A stretch of DNA of 56,825 bases, from positions 1-56,825 of the forward strand of contig DAISIK010000015.1 of NCBI GenBank assembly GCA_036822055.1. Reading direction: 5' to 3'. A model generated the notes under the pieces. The model was not told the DNA's origin and made no database searches. It was given only the letters and a program-made list of their open reading frames with translations. This document shows, in pieces, positions 31,188 through 39,969 of this stretch. This DNA is from DAISIK01 sp036822055. GTDB lineage: Bacteria; Verrucomicrobiota; Verrucomicrobiia; Opitutales; Puniceicoccaceae. Made by a program: the position numbers and the translations under genes. Within the stretch, counting starts at the first letter, position 1. Each line of letters starts with the position of its first letter.

Positions 31188-33167
31188 ATGAAAATTAAAT
31201 CGACTATCCTTACCATCCTGGGCGGCCTGACGGCCACCCTCGGTGCCTTCGGCGCGGGGACCCTTACCCCGATTAACAGTGCCCAGAAACCAATCGAGAT
31301 CCGATCCCACGACGTTGAAATCATCATTAATAATGGTTTCGCCAAAGTTCAGGTGAGTCAGATCTTCTACAATCCTAACCCCACCGATCTAGAGGCGGTC
31401 TATGCCTTTCCAGTTCCGGAGGATGCCTCTCTCTCGGAAATGTCTTTTGCATCTGGAGAGACCACCCTGAATGGCGAGGTAATTGCCAAAGAACAGGCCG
31501 ACCAGATTTACGAAGACGAAAAATCAAAAGGCAACCAGACTGGTCAGGGAACCCAGAATAACTTCCAGAATTTCGAGTTTCGGGTCTATCCAGTCCAGGC
31601 CCAAAGCGAGGCACATCTCAAATTCGTTTACTATCAGCCCATCGAACTCACCGCCAATATCGGTAGGCTTCTCTATCCCCTTCAGGAAGGGGGCACCGAC
31701 GAGGCGGCCATTGCCTTCTGGACGGCAAATACGAAGGTCACCAATTCCTTCTCCGCCCGCGTCGAGCTACGCTCCGAGTACCCGATCAAGGATCTTCGGG
31801 TACCCGGTTTCAACGGAGAGTTCACCCAACTTGACGAGAACCGCTATCAATGGCTCTACCAATCGCTTCAGGGTGGGGATCTTGATCAAGATTTGGTTGT
31901 GTACTACCGACTCGAAGAAAACACCCCCGGGCGCGTGGATCTCCTGACTTATCGCGATCCAGCATCCGACCACGGCACCTTTATGCTCGTGATCACCCCT
32001 GGCATCGACCTCAAGCCTCTCAATGCCGGTGCCGATTACCTATTCGTTCTCGACAAGTCGGGCTCCATGGGTGGAAAAATTGCCACCCTTGCAGACGGAG
32101 TCTCTCGGGCCCTCGACAAGCTCTCCGATCTCGATCGCTTTCGAATTATCGTCTTCGACAACCGGGCCTTCGAGATAACGTCCTCCTGGGTCCCCGCCAC
32201 CGAGGCCAACGTTAAAGCCTGGATCGAGCGGATCCGCAACGTTCCGGCCAGCGGCGGCACCAACATTTACGACGGTCTTTCCCTCGCACTTCGCCGACTC
32301 GATCAAGACCGCGTCACCAACTTGCTCCTCGTTACCGACGGGGTGACCAACGTTGGCAATCTGGAACCAAAGCATTTTGACCGCTTGCTCCGTTCCCATG
32401 ATCTTCGCTTTTTCGGTTACCTTCTCGGGAACAGCGCCAACTGGCCACTGATGCGCACCCTCACCGAGGCCACCGACGGAAAATACCGGTCTGTCTCTAC
32501 CGCAGACGATATCTTCGGCGTCATCCTCGAAGCACGCGACCAAATCACCACCGAAGCTCTCCTCGACGTCGACCTCTCCATCAAGGGGGTGAAGATCTCC
32601 GACGTTTCCCGCAATGCATGGAGGAAACTTTACCGCGGCCAGCAACTGGTCCTCATTGGTCACTATCGAGGCCACGGCGATGCAAAATTGGATCTTGGGG
32701 TGAGAACCAGCCAGGGCACCCAAAACTATCGAACCACGGTTCACTTCCCCCAGGGAGACACCACCTATCCCGAACTGGAAAGGATTTGGGCCAATGCCCG
32801 GATCCAGCAAATCGAACGGCAGCGAGACCTCGGAGTAATGCCAGAGGAGGAAGCCAAACAAGGAATTCAGGATCTGGGGATAAAATACCAGATCGTTACC
32901 GATGAGACGTCCATCCTGCTCCTCGACGACGCCCGCTTCGACCAATATCAGATCGAACGCCGCAATCGCGATAGGACAGCCATCGAGCATCAGGCCCAAA
33001 ACCAAAGAGCCACTCAACCGGTCCAACCCACCCGAGCCGACCGGGAAGAGCCCATGTTTAACTTCCCCGCTCCTCATGCGGGCGGCGGCTCCTTCGAGGG
33101 TCCAGTCGCCATCTTGCTCGGTATTTTCGGATGGCGTCTTTTCGCCAAGAAAAGAAAAACGTCCTGA
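31188..33167 (+). CDS. VIT and von Willebrand A domain surface protein with GlyGly-CTERM-like tail
   Basis: The 659-aa exported protein has a signal peptide (KSTILTILGGLTATLGAFGA), a VIT domain (about 35-165, with VEIIINNGFAKVQVSQIFYN and DLEAVYAFPVP), and a vWA domain (about 283-460) whose MIDAS motif DKSGSMGG is intact, plus TNLLLVTDGVTNVG. The C-terminus is tripartite: Gly-rich GGGSFEG, a hydrophobic PVAILLGIFGWRLFA helix, and basic KKRKTS, the layout of GlyGly-CTERM sorting signals. These are processed by rhombosortases, and such a gene follows. It probably is anchored and then cleaved at the cell surface or released. The ligand is unknown. It is AT-rich upstream and diverges from the activator. 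Confidence 0.88.
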   Translation: MKIKSTILTILGGLTATLGAFGAGTLTPINSAQKPIEIRSHDVEIIINNGFAKVQVSQIFYNPNPTDLEAVYAFPVPEDASLSEMSFASGETTLNGEVIAKEQADQIYEDEKSKGNQTGQGTQNNFQNFEFRVYPVQAQSEAHLKFVYYQPIELTANIGRLLYPLQEGGTDEAAIAFWTANTKVTNSFSARVELRSEYPIKDLRVPGFNGEFTQLDENRYQWLYQSLQGGDLDQDLVVYYRLEENTPGRVDLLTYRDPASDHGTFMLVITPGIDLKPLNAGADYLFVLDKSGSMGGKIATLADGVSRALDKLSDLDRFRIIVFDNRAFEITSSWVPATEANVKAWIERIRNVPASGGTNIYDGLSLALRRLDQDRVTNLLLVTDGVTNVGNLEPKHFDRLLRSHDLRFFGYLLGNSANWPLMRTLTEATDGKYRSVSTADDIFGVILEARDQITTEALLDVDLSIKGVKISDVSRNAWRKLYRGQQLVLIGHYRGHGDAKLDLGVRTSQGTQNYRTTVHFPQGDTTYPELERIWANARIQQIERQRDLGVMPEEEAKQGIQDLGIKYQIVTDETSILLLDDARFDQYQIERRNRDRTAIEHQAQNQRATQPVQPTRADREEPMFNFPAPHAGGGSFEGPVAILLGIFGWRLFAKKRKTS

Positions 33168-33183
33168 CCAGGCTTACAGACAA

Positions 33184-33228
33184 AGGGTTAGTCGCCGCCC
33201 CTTCAATGGCGGCTAACCCTCGGTCTTT
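33184..33228 (+). terminator. Intrinsic terminator after the VIT/vWA gene
   Basis: AGGGTTAGTCGCC pairs with GGCGGCTAACCCT (13 bp, one G-U pair) around an 11-base loop, followed by CGGTCTTTT. It lies 17 bases past the stop, so the rhombosortase gene at 33308 probably needs read-through or its own promoter. Confidence 0.7.
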
Positions 33229-33307
33229 TGCTGCAGACCCCAGAATTCCAAAGCATTCTCTCGCTTGGCGACCCAATTAAGTCAAACGCTCCGCATCTCC
33301 ACCTCTC

Positions 33308-33904
33308 ATGATTATTCTTCACCTGATCATCGCGATCTCCATCTATTGCTTCCTTCCTGAAAACGGAGCCGCTCTGCAATGGGAGCGAGATCAAAACGCG
33401 CCCCTTACCTGGTGGACTTCTCACTTTGTCCATTGGTCAGCCCTTCACCTTTTTTGGGACTGCCTTGTGTATTTGATTTTTGGATACATTGCGCGTCGGT
33501 ATTATCGGCTCAATCTTTCAGCAACCTACCTTCTCTTTGCCCCCATCCTACTTGGATGTGTGGCACTCCTCAGCCCTGAGATTACCACCTACCGGGGATT
33601 GAGTGGCTTTGATACCGTCCTCTTTACTTATGTGGCAGTGGCCGCGATCAGAGAAGCAGTTATCCACGCGGAATGGGCCGATGGCTTGTTTGCTGGAGGC
33701 TTACTCGTCGGAGTTTTCCTTAAAATCGCCTACGAAATCACTGCTGGCCGCCCTCTTTTTGCCCAGGACCTCGGCGAGCTTGTTCGACCCCTTCCCGAGA
33801 TCCATCTTGTGGGCGTAGCACTCGGGTTCCTCCTTGCCCTCGGCATTTCCAATCGCCCAAATGAGCCTGCCTCATCTCCAAAGCCGCTTCCCTCTACTCC
33901 CTAG
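33308..33904 (+). CDS. Rhombosortase (rhomboid-family intramembrane protease)
   Basis: The 198-aa protein has six predicted transmembrane helices. The rhomboid catalytic serine is in TTYRGLSGFDTVLF (GxSG, Ser99), and the partner His166 lies in EIHLVGVALG, matching the H-x-x-G-x-x-x-G helix. HWSALHLFWD near residue 42-51 and short length correspond to the rhombosortase subfamily (RrtA) that processes GlyGly-CTERM proteins. The gene follows a VIT/vWA protein with exactly such a tail after an intrinsic terminator. Substrate pairing is inference from adjacency, as in known rhombosortase loci. Confidence 0.82.
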   Translation: MIILHLIIAISIYCFLPENGAALQWERDQNAPLTWWTSHFVHWSALHLFWDCLVYLIFGYIARRYYRLNLSATYLLFAPILLGCVALLSPEITTYRGLSGFDTVLFTYVAVAAIREAVIHAEWADGLFAGGLLVGVFLKIAYEITAGRPLFAQDLGELVRPLPEIHLVGVALGFLLALGISNRPNEPASSPKPLPSTP

Positions 33905-34057
33905 CGGATTTGAGGCACCCTCATCCGTTGCCACACTGGCCTTCCGTCGGTGAGATACCTTAGGTTTCAGCCCCATATCGCTCCTTTCAGGGATACCTCT
34001 TTGGTTTTACCTTGAACCGCATTTCCGCGGTGCCAGTCTGGTGGGTTTTCAAATACC

Positions 34058-35656
34058 ATGTTACCTCCATTTGAAAGCCAGATACTCGCAGACGTTGGCA
34101 TCGCCTTCGGAGACGAGGGAAAGGGGCGTCTGGTTTCCGAACTCATCCATGAGGTCCGCCAGCAAACCGGCCGAGACGCTCCAGTAGAGATGGTCTTGAA
34201 AGTAAACGGCGGTGCCAATTCCGGCCATACTGCCGGGGGCCTTAAACTGAATCTACTGCCCGGCGGGGTCATCGAGCCGACCGTCAGGTACCTTGGTATC
34301 GGTTCTGGAGTGGTGGCAGATCCCCGAAAGCTTCTTTGGGAGACTCGCACCACTGAATCTAAAGGCTTTCCCGTGCGAAATCGTCTCCTCATCGACGAAA
34401 GAACCATGGTGAGCGATCTTACCCATCGCCTGCTCGACCTCGCCTGGGAGAGCTACCGGGCCAATGTCCTCGGAGAGCCGGCCCGCGGCTCTACCGGCCG
34501 CGGAATTACCCCTGCCTTTGCCGATGAGGTTTCGCAGTGGCAGTTCTTCTATGCGGATTTCCGAGCCGATCGAGCCACCTTTTCAAGGCGCCTTCAACAA
34601 CGGGTCCGAAGAGCCCTCGATACCATCCGACACGTATGCCGCATCCATCCGGATCAGTGGTTCGAAATGTTCGAGCAGCTGACCATAGCTGAAACTCGAG
34701 CCAATCAGGAATCGATCAGTTCCGGAGTTTTTCCGGTCGAGGAATTCGACTTCCATCGGTTCTCGACCAAGGAACCGTTCGAAATCAATTTCAACGAGCT
34801 CGAATCCGTCTATTGGACAACCGGATCCGCCTGGGTAGATCGCGTTGTCGACCTGCGGGAATCCATCCTGGATCTCCTCGATCGCGGCCAGTACCTCATC
34901 GGCGAATTCGGGCAATCCTACTGGTTGGACAAACGCCATGGGTACACCCCGAATGTCACCGCCTCGCACACCTTTACCCCGGAGCTCTTCCAGAGCGCCG
35001 GCATCCCTGTTTGCCCAGTGCAGACCTTCGGTGTCGCCAAAGCCTATGACACCAAGGTCGGCACCCACCTCTTTTTGACACAAATTGAGCCCGACCACCC
35101 GCTCGGCGAGGCACTCGCAAAGATTGAGTTCGGAACCTCGACTGGTCGGCAACGCATGGTGGGCTGGTTCGATGCCGTTGAAAAAGGAACCGCCCTTCGT
35201 TACGGAGGATTCAACGACCTCATCCTCAACAAGCTGGATGCGCTGCGTTGGGACAACCTCGCCAGTCCTCCAATCAAACTCAAAATTTGCTATGCCTACG
35301 AGGAACCGTCCGGCAAAATCTACTTTCAGGTCCCGCGAGATGACTCTCTCAGGTGCAAACTGAAACCCCTCTATTTGGAACTTGAACCTTGGGCGGAGGA
35401 TATATCGACGATTCGAAACTATCGCGACCTTCCACCTGCAGCCCGGGTCTACGTGGCCACTTGCGTCGCGACCCTCCTCTACTGCTCCGGTCCCAAAAAT
35501 TTTCAAAATCCGACCCTCAACCTTCGCTACATTGGGGTGGGTCCTGATCCAGAAGAAATCATTGCCTCCATTCCTCCCCTTCCCGAAATTCTTGAAGAGG
35601 CGGACTTTCCAGCTGACCTCCGTCCATTAGCCCCGCTCCCCCGCACCCTTGAATGA
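34058..35656 (+). CDS. purA: Divergent long adenylosuccinate synthetase
   Basis: PurA ligates aspartate to IMP using GTP in AMP synthesis. The recognisable blocks are GDEGKGRLVSE (catalytic Asp, usual K replaced by R), GGANSGHTAGG (catalytic His), GRGITPAFADEV, YWLDKRHGYTPNVTASHTF, EFGTSTGRQRMVGWFD and LNKLDALRWDNL. The order and spacing match the family, but the protein is 532 aa against about 430 and diverged in the first motif (FGDEG not WGDEG). The extra residues fall mainly in the middle (about 165-260) and near the C-terminus. It overlaps the Xer recombinase gene by eight bases. Activity as PurA is probable rather than certain. Confidence 0.83.
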   Translation: MLPPFESQILADVGIAFGDEGKGRLVSELIHEVRQQTGRDAPVEMVLKVNGGANSGHTAGGLKLNLLPGGVIEPTVRYLGIGSGVVADPRKLLWETRTTESKGFPVRNRLLIDERTMVSDLTHRLLDLAWESYRANVLGEPARGSTGRGITPAFADEVSQWQFFYADFRADRATFSRRLQQRVRRALDTIRHVCRIHPDQWFEMFEQLTIAETRANQESISSGVFPVEEFDFHRFSTKEPFEINFNELESVYWTTGSAWVDRVVDLRESILDLLDRGQYLIGEFGQSYWLDKRHGYTPNVTASHTFTPELFQSAGIPVCPVQTFGVAKAYDTKVGTHLFLTQIEPDHPLGEALAKIEFGTSTGRQRMVGWFDAVEKGTALRYGGFNDLILNKLDALRWDNLASPPIKLKICYAYEEPSGKIYFQVPRDDSLRCKLKPLYLELEPWAEDISTIRNYRDLPPAARVYVATCVATLLYCSGPKNFQNPTLNLRYIGVGPDPEEIIASIPPLPEILEEADFPADLRPLAPLPRTLE

Positions 35657-36575
35657 GGCACCAGACCACCTCCCCGAGGGTCTAGCCGGTCCCCTCGAAG
35701 ATTTTTTAGCCTGGATTCAGCTCCAAAAAGGACTCTCCGAAAATACGGTCGCGGCTTACGGGGGTGACCTCCTGCAGTTTGCCAGTTTCCTTCACGAGCA
35801 TGGCGAGGATGCCTGGCCCTCTGTTTCGCCCGAGCAAACCAACTTTTGGCTTTCTGAGCTAACCTCCGAGGCGTACTCCCTCCGCAGCCTCGCCCGCAAG
35901 CTGACCGCCCTGCGCGTTTTTGCCCGCTACCTGATCGCGCAGCGGCTTCGCCCGGATAACTTGACTGACTTTGCCATCGGTCCGAAAGCCCAACGAAAAA
36001 TCCCCCAGACCCTGAGCATTGAAGAGACTCGGCGACTCCTTGAAACTCCCTCCCCCAGCCACCCCCTCGGGATACGGGACCGCGCGATCCTCGAACTCTT
36101 CTACAGCAGCGGTCTCCGTGTATCCGAACTATCAGGACTGCGCCTCGAACAGATTGATTTTGCCGAAAGCTTCCTTCGTGTTTTTGGCAAAGGTTCCAAG
36201 GAGCGCCTCGTGCCAATCGGCTCCAGCGCCCTCGCCGCTCTCGAAACTTACCTTACCCTCGCCCGCCCAACTCTCGTCCGCCCCATCACAACCACCTGGG
36301 TCTTTTTGAGCAACCGGGGCACGAGCATCTCTCGCAAAACCATCTGGGTCATGATCAAAAACCATGCCGCAACAGCCAAAATCCAGAAGAATGTCAAACC
36401 CCACACCCTCAGGCACTCCTTTGCCACCCATCTTCTGATGGGCGGAGCCGACCTGCGCAGCATCCAGGAGATGCTTGGCCACTCCAGCATTCTCACCACC
36501 GAGATCTACACTCAGGTCGAGACCGGACGCCTCCTCGAAGAGCACGCTCAATTCCATCCGCGAGAGAAACTGTGA
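35649..36575 (+). CDS. Tyrosine recombinase of the XerC/XerD type
   Basis: This 308-aa site-specific recombinase resolves chromosome dimers at dif. The SAM-like core-binding domain is residues 10-95, and the catalytic domain has Arg in SSGLRVSELSGL, Lys in FGKGSKERLVP, His-x-x-Arg in HTLRHSFATHLLMGG, the second His in LGHSSILTT and the nucleophile Tyr in EIYTQV. All catalytic residues are present. The start is TTG at 35649, overlapping purA by eight bases. Whether it is XerC or XerD cannot be decided without the partner. Confidence 0.9.
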   Translation: MNEAPDHLPEGLAGPLEDFLAWIQLQKGLSENTVAAYGGDLLQFASFLHEHGEDAWPSVSPEQTNFWLSELTSEAYSLRSLARKLTALRVFARYLIAQRLRPDNLTDFAIGPKAQRKIPQTLSIEETRRLLETPSPSHPLGIRDRAILELFYSSGLRVSELSGLRLEQIDFAESFLRVFGKGSKERLVPIGSSALAALETYLTLARPTLVRPITTTWVFLSNRGTSISRKTIWVMIKNHAATAKIQKNVKPHTLRHSFATHLLMGGADLRSIQEMLGHSSILTTEIYTQVETGRLLEEHAQFHPREKL

Positions 36576-36593
36576 ACCCCCCTCGCTGGAGGT

Positions 36594-38864
36594 TCAGGCG
36601 GCTGATTCCCGACGATTATTTTTCCAGAGCTGTCGCAACTCCCCGAAGAGAACCCTAGCCTCCGCAACCGGCGTCTCCCTTCCATAGCGGATTCTGAGGA
36701 GACTTTCACGGAGCCGGGTAATCTCGCCCGGCGGCAGAGTTTCCTCCGCAAGGCTGGGAAGCATCTGGATCCATTCTCCGGCTCGCTGCCTTTCTCGAGA
36801 GAGTCGCAGGAGCTTGCCTCGATCTTCACCAAAACGGAGATGGGGCAAAACTTTGGCACCAAACCGAAGCAGGAGCAGAAAAAGGCCTGAACCAAGCACG
36901 ATCACACCAAACAAAATCCAGTCCAGGTGGGGCAACCCGGATACCTTCTCCTTCAGCGCCCGAGCCTTCTCTCTGAGATTATTCCAGCCAGCCTTCACCG
37001 TCCCCCCGACAGTCTCCCACCAACCGGTAACCTGCTCTGCCAGGGCTTCCTGATCAGTGTCGTCAAAGTCAATCACTCGGCGATACCAGAGCACCCTCAG
37101 GCTGTCCACCCAAGCGCTGATTCCCCGCTCGAATTCGACGCCCCCGGAGATTCCCTCGCTCGAACCACCTCCGGCCAACGGGTTCTCAGTCCCCAGGGCA
37201 TCCAGCCTCACCCACTCTCCCTCCGAGTAGATTTCAACCCAGGCGTGGGCGTTGCGATTCCGAACTACAAAATACCGTTCATAATCATTCCATTTACCCC
37301 CGCGAAACCCAACCACCATTCGTGCTGGAATCCCCGCCGTGCGGCAGAGCAAGATCAAGCTTGCCGCGAAATATTCGCAGTGTCCGGGATTCTTTGAGGC
37401 GAGCCAATAAACAACCGGATCGCCCCGCTTCGATGCTGCCGGAGGCGAGAGAGTGTAAGCGTGCGTCGAGACCAGATAAGCAAGAAACTGCCTCGCTCGC
37501 TCCTCTGCAGTCGATGCCTCTCCAACGCTCAACTCATCGACCAACCGTTCAAGGACAAGCCGATCGTCTCCCCATAAGTTCATCGCCAGGGTCGTCTCGG
37601 GGTAGGCCAGATTCCTTAAGCCGGTTCGGTCTGCTGGATCGATCCAGATCGGCTTAGAAAAGGCCTCAAAAGCCCTCACGTCTGCCGCATCTGCTGGAGC
37701 CCGATCACTCGGAGAAACTCCGCGAGCCTGAAAAAAGAGAAGGTTATTCAGGGTTTCATTCAAGGCAGCTGTAAAATAGGCACCATTCAACTCGAGCCTC
37801 TGACTCTGCTGAAATCTTATCTCGGAAAGCCCTCCGGGCAGAGGCAGATACCGGCTGATGCCTCCTTCATAGTAAAAAACCCAGGGTTCGGCGTTTTCCG
37901 TCCGCCTTCGACCAGTCCGCAGAATATCACCAACGCTGATTAAATTAGACTCAGCGTAAGAAGATGGTCGCGCCCTCGATGCAACGTCGGAATGTTCAAA
38001 GGTCCCCGCATCATAGCGGTCCAGGGCCATCATCCGCCAGTACTGTTCCGCTGGTAGCGAATCCTCGGAAGGCAAGTCCACCCGGAAGGCCACCCCGTCG
38101 TTTTCGACGATATTGGTCACATCGCCCAAAGTTACGGTTGAATTAAAGCCCGTTTGGGGACTGCCTCTCGTTTGGAAAAAAGGAAGTGACTGAGCCCACT
38201 TGTAACGAGGCATCGTTACAAAAATCAGCACCGACATCCCGAGGAGCATCGCCATCAAAACAACCCCGTATCCGAGGACCCTCAGATCAAAATAGCGCCA
38301 GAGCTTGATCAAAAACAGATGCCACCGAAAATCAGGCCAGCGACAGTCAAAATTTGAATCTTCCTCCTCTGCCGCCATCAAATTGGAAACGAAGAGAAAT
38401 CCGATTGAAAGAGGCGCTAGAATAATGAGCTGAACCGCAAACTGGAGGGAGAGCGTGAATACGCCGGCCACCACCACCAGAAAGAGGCAAAGCAGCGCGA
38501 GCTGGAGGTCCTCCCGCTGACTCCGGACCTGTGCAACCCGCAAAACCGTCAGCAAAGAAATGAGCCGAACCAGCGGAGGCAGAAAGTCCCGCCCACTGGT
38601 CACGAAATCGAGTCCAGAGACAATCAGTAAGAAGGGGGCTGCGACTTTTGAAAAAGAGGCGGGTAAGGCGAGGATCAGCCTTGGTTTAAGCGTCACGCCG
38701 ACTGCCACGGCCATGATTCCGATCCAGATGAGGGGATCAAGAATCTCCAAAATCTGGATGGCAAAGAGTGAGGTTATCGCCAGAACATTGCCGACGATCC
38801 AACGCATCCGCCCCAGATCAAGGGTCTCAAGCGACGACCGACTGCTGACGACGGCAGTTTGCAT
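36594..38864 (-). CDS. Membrane transglutaminase-like protein (TgpA type)
   Basis: This inner-membrane protein has five to six N-terminal helices of the DUF3488 kind, a periplasmic transglutaminase-like domain with Cys in NPGHCEYFAASLILLCR, His in NAHAWVEIYSEGEWV and Asp in RLDALGT, then one more helix (LFGVIVLGSGLFLLLLRF) and a DUF4129-like cytoplasmic end. TgpA proteins are peptidase-like and often travel with MoxR and DUF58. The ATG at 38864 overlaps the DUF58 end by 38 bases; an ATG at 38807 also fits and would leave a gap of 19 bases. The start at 38942 is improbable. It gives 756 aa. Confidence 0.87.
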   Translation of the reverse strand: MQTAVVSSRSSLETLDLGRMRWIVGNVLAITSLFAIQILEILDPLIWIGIMAVAVGVTLKPRLILALPASFSKVAAPFLLIVSGLDFVTSGRDFLPPLVRLISLLTVLRVAQVRSQREDLQLALLCLFLVVVAGVFTLSLQFAVQLIILAPLSIGFLFVSNLMAAEEEDSNFDCRWPDFRWHLFLIKLWRYFDLRVLGYGVVLMAMLLGMSVLIFVTMPRYKWAQSLPFFQTRGSPQTGFNSTVTLGDVTNIVENDGVAFRVDLPSEDSLPAEQYWRMMALDRYDAGTFEHSDVASRARPSSYAESNLISVGDILRTGRRRTENAEPWVFYYEGGISRYLPLPGGLSEIRFQQSQRLELNGAYFTAALNETLNNLLFFQARGVSPSDRAPADAADVRAFEAFSKPIWIDPADRTGLRNLAYPETTLAMNLWGDDRLVLERLVDELSVGEASTAEERARQFLAYLVSTHAYTLSPPAASKRGDPVVYWLASKNPGHCEYFAASLILLCRTAGIPARMVVGFRGGKWNDYERYFVVRNRNAHAWVEIYSEGEWVRLDALGTENPLAGGGSSEGISGGVEFERGISAWVDSLRVLWYRRVIDFDDTDQEALAEQVTGWWETVGGTVKAGWNNLREKARALKEKVSGLPHLDWILFGVIVLGSGLFLLLLRFGAKVLPHLRFGEDRGKLLRLSRERQRAGEWIQMLPSLAEETLPPGEITRLRESLLRIRYGRETPVAEARVLFGELRQLWKNNRRESAA

Positions 38865-39969
38865 AAACACCCAGCTCTCCCCCTTTCTCAAAAAAGATAG
38901 CCTCTCCGGGAACGAAACACTCTCGCGTTGGAATCCGGTCACTTGGCTGAAGGATGGCCAAACGATCCAGGAGGCGGTACAATCCGGAGCGATCTCGAAT
39001 CATCTCTACTTCCTCACCCGGAATCAGGTAGCCGAGGAGGTCTCCCCGGTCAAAGAGGACACGCGCAAGTGTGGCCACCGTAGAACAAAAGGTCTCAAAC
39101 AATTCCTCCTTACTCCACAAAAGCACCGATGGATCAATCACCAAAGTAAAACCCGCCGTTCCATCCTGCTCGGTTTCCCGCACCATCAAGCTTCCCGTCT
39201 TCGCCGTGGCCTTCCAGTGGATGTCCTGAAAAGGGTCACCCCGACGATAGGTGCGGATTTGGCGCAGGTCGGTCCCCCGGCCCCGCGACTGCACCCTCGC
39301 CCCTACCCGGTGCCTCGGAAAACCTCGGAAAAGGAAGTGTTCCTGGACGATCCGCTTCGGCCACACCAAAACCTCAACTTCCGTGCGCAACCCCAACCGC
39401 TTACGAAGGAATCCGAAAGGAAAGGTTGATTCCACGCCAGACAATTCTACCTTCAGGCTGCCCCTCTTGACCGGTGTAACCCGCTGCACCAGCCGCCTCC
39501 TTTCTCCGGGCCTGAGGCTACCCTTGAGCACAAGTCGGCCCTTGCCCCCAGAGGTACTTCGTAGGTGGAACCACACCGCAAAAGAGGGGAAATACTTTTT
39601 TTTATTCTGCATCTCCACAGCCAACTCTTCCTCCTCACCCGCTTCGAATCTCGGAGGAAGAACCATCCGCCACTCCAATCCGCGGAAGTTCAAAACCGAA
39701 AGGAAACCACTCAGAAGCAGACTGCTCAGCAGAGTCGAGAGCGCCAGGAAAAGGATGTTGCTGCTGGTGTTGTAGGCAGCTCCGCCCACAGCCATCGATA
39801 TCAAAATGATCATCCACCCAGCCCCGGTCGGATAGGTTCGATGGTTTTTCGGAGGGACCACCAAAGCCAGCAAAGCGGCCCAGAATTTTCCTAGAGCACT
39901 ATCGCCGACCGGTCGCAGGCGGGTCGATTCCCATGGCGTTACCCACTCCCCGTGCTCGAGTTGGTTCAT
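38827..39969 (-). CDS. DUF58 membrane protein
   Basis: The 380-aa protein has a pair of N-terminal helices (about 45-90) and a vWA-like DUF58 domain: RGTDLRQIRTYRRGDPFQDI followed by HWKATAKTGSLMVRE, the family signature. DUF58 proteins are encoded with MoxR ATPases and are thought to take part in folding or metal insertion of partner proteins at the membrane. The ATG overlaps the moxR stop (ATGA), so the two are coupled. No enzymatic function is established. Confidence 0.88.
   Translation of the reverse strand: MNQLEHGEWVTPWESTRLRPVGDSALGKFWAALLALVVPPKNHRTYPTGAGWMIILISMAVGGAAYNTSSNILFLALSTLLSSLLLSGFLSVLNFRGLEWRMVLPPRFEAGEEEELAVEMQNKKKYFPSFAVWFHLRSTSGGKGRLVLKGSLRPGERRRLVQRVTPVKRGSLKVELSGVESTFPFGFLRKRLGLRTEVEVLVWPKRIVQEHFLFRGFPRHRVGARVQSRGRGTDLRQIRTYRRGDPFQDIHWKATAKTGSLMVRETEQDGTAGFTLVIDPSVLLWSKEELFETFCSTVATLARVLFDRGDLLGYLIPGEEVEMIRDRSGLYRLLDRLAILQPSDRIPTRECFVPGEAIFFEKGGELGVYANCRRQQSVVA

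Noticed and set aside
34583..35506. Minus-strand open frame of about 307 codons
   Set aside because: It is antisense to the purA gene, which has conserved motifs in order; its own translation resembles nothing and mirrors purA codon bias.
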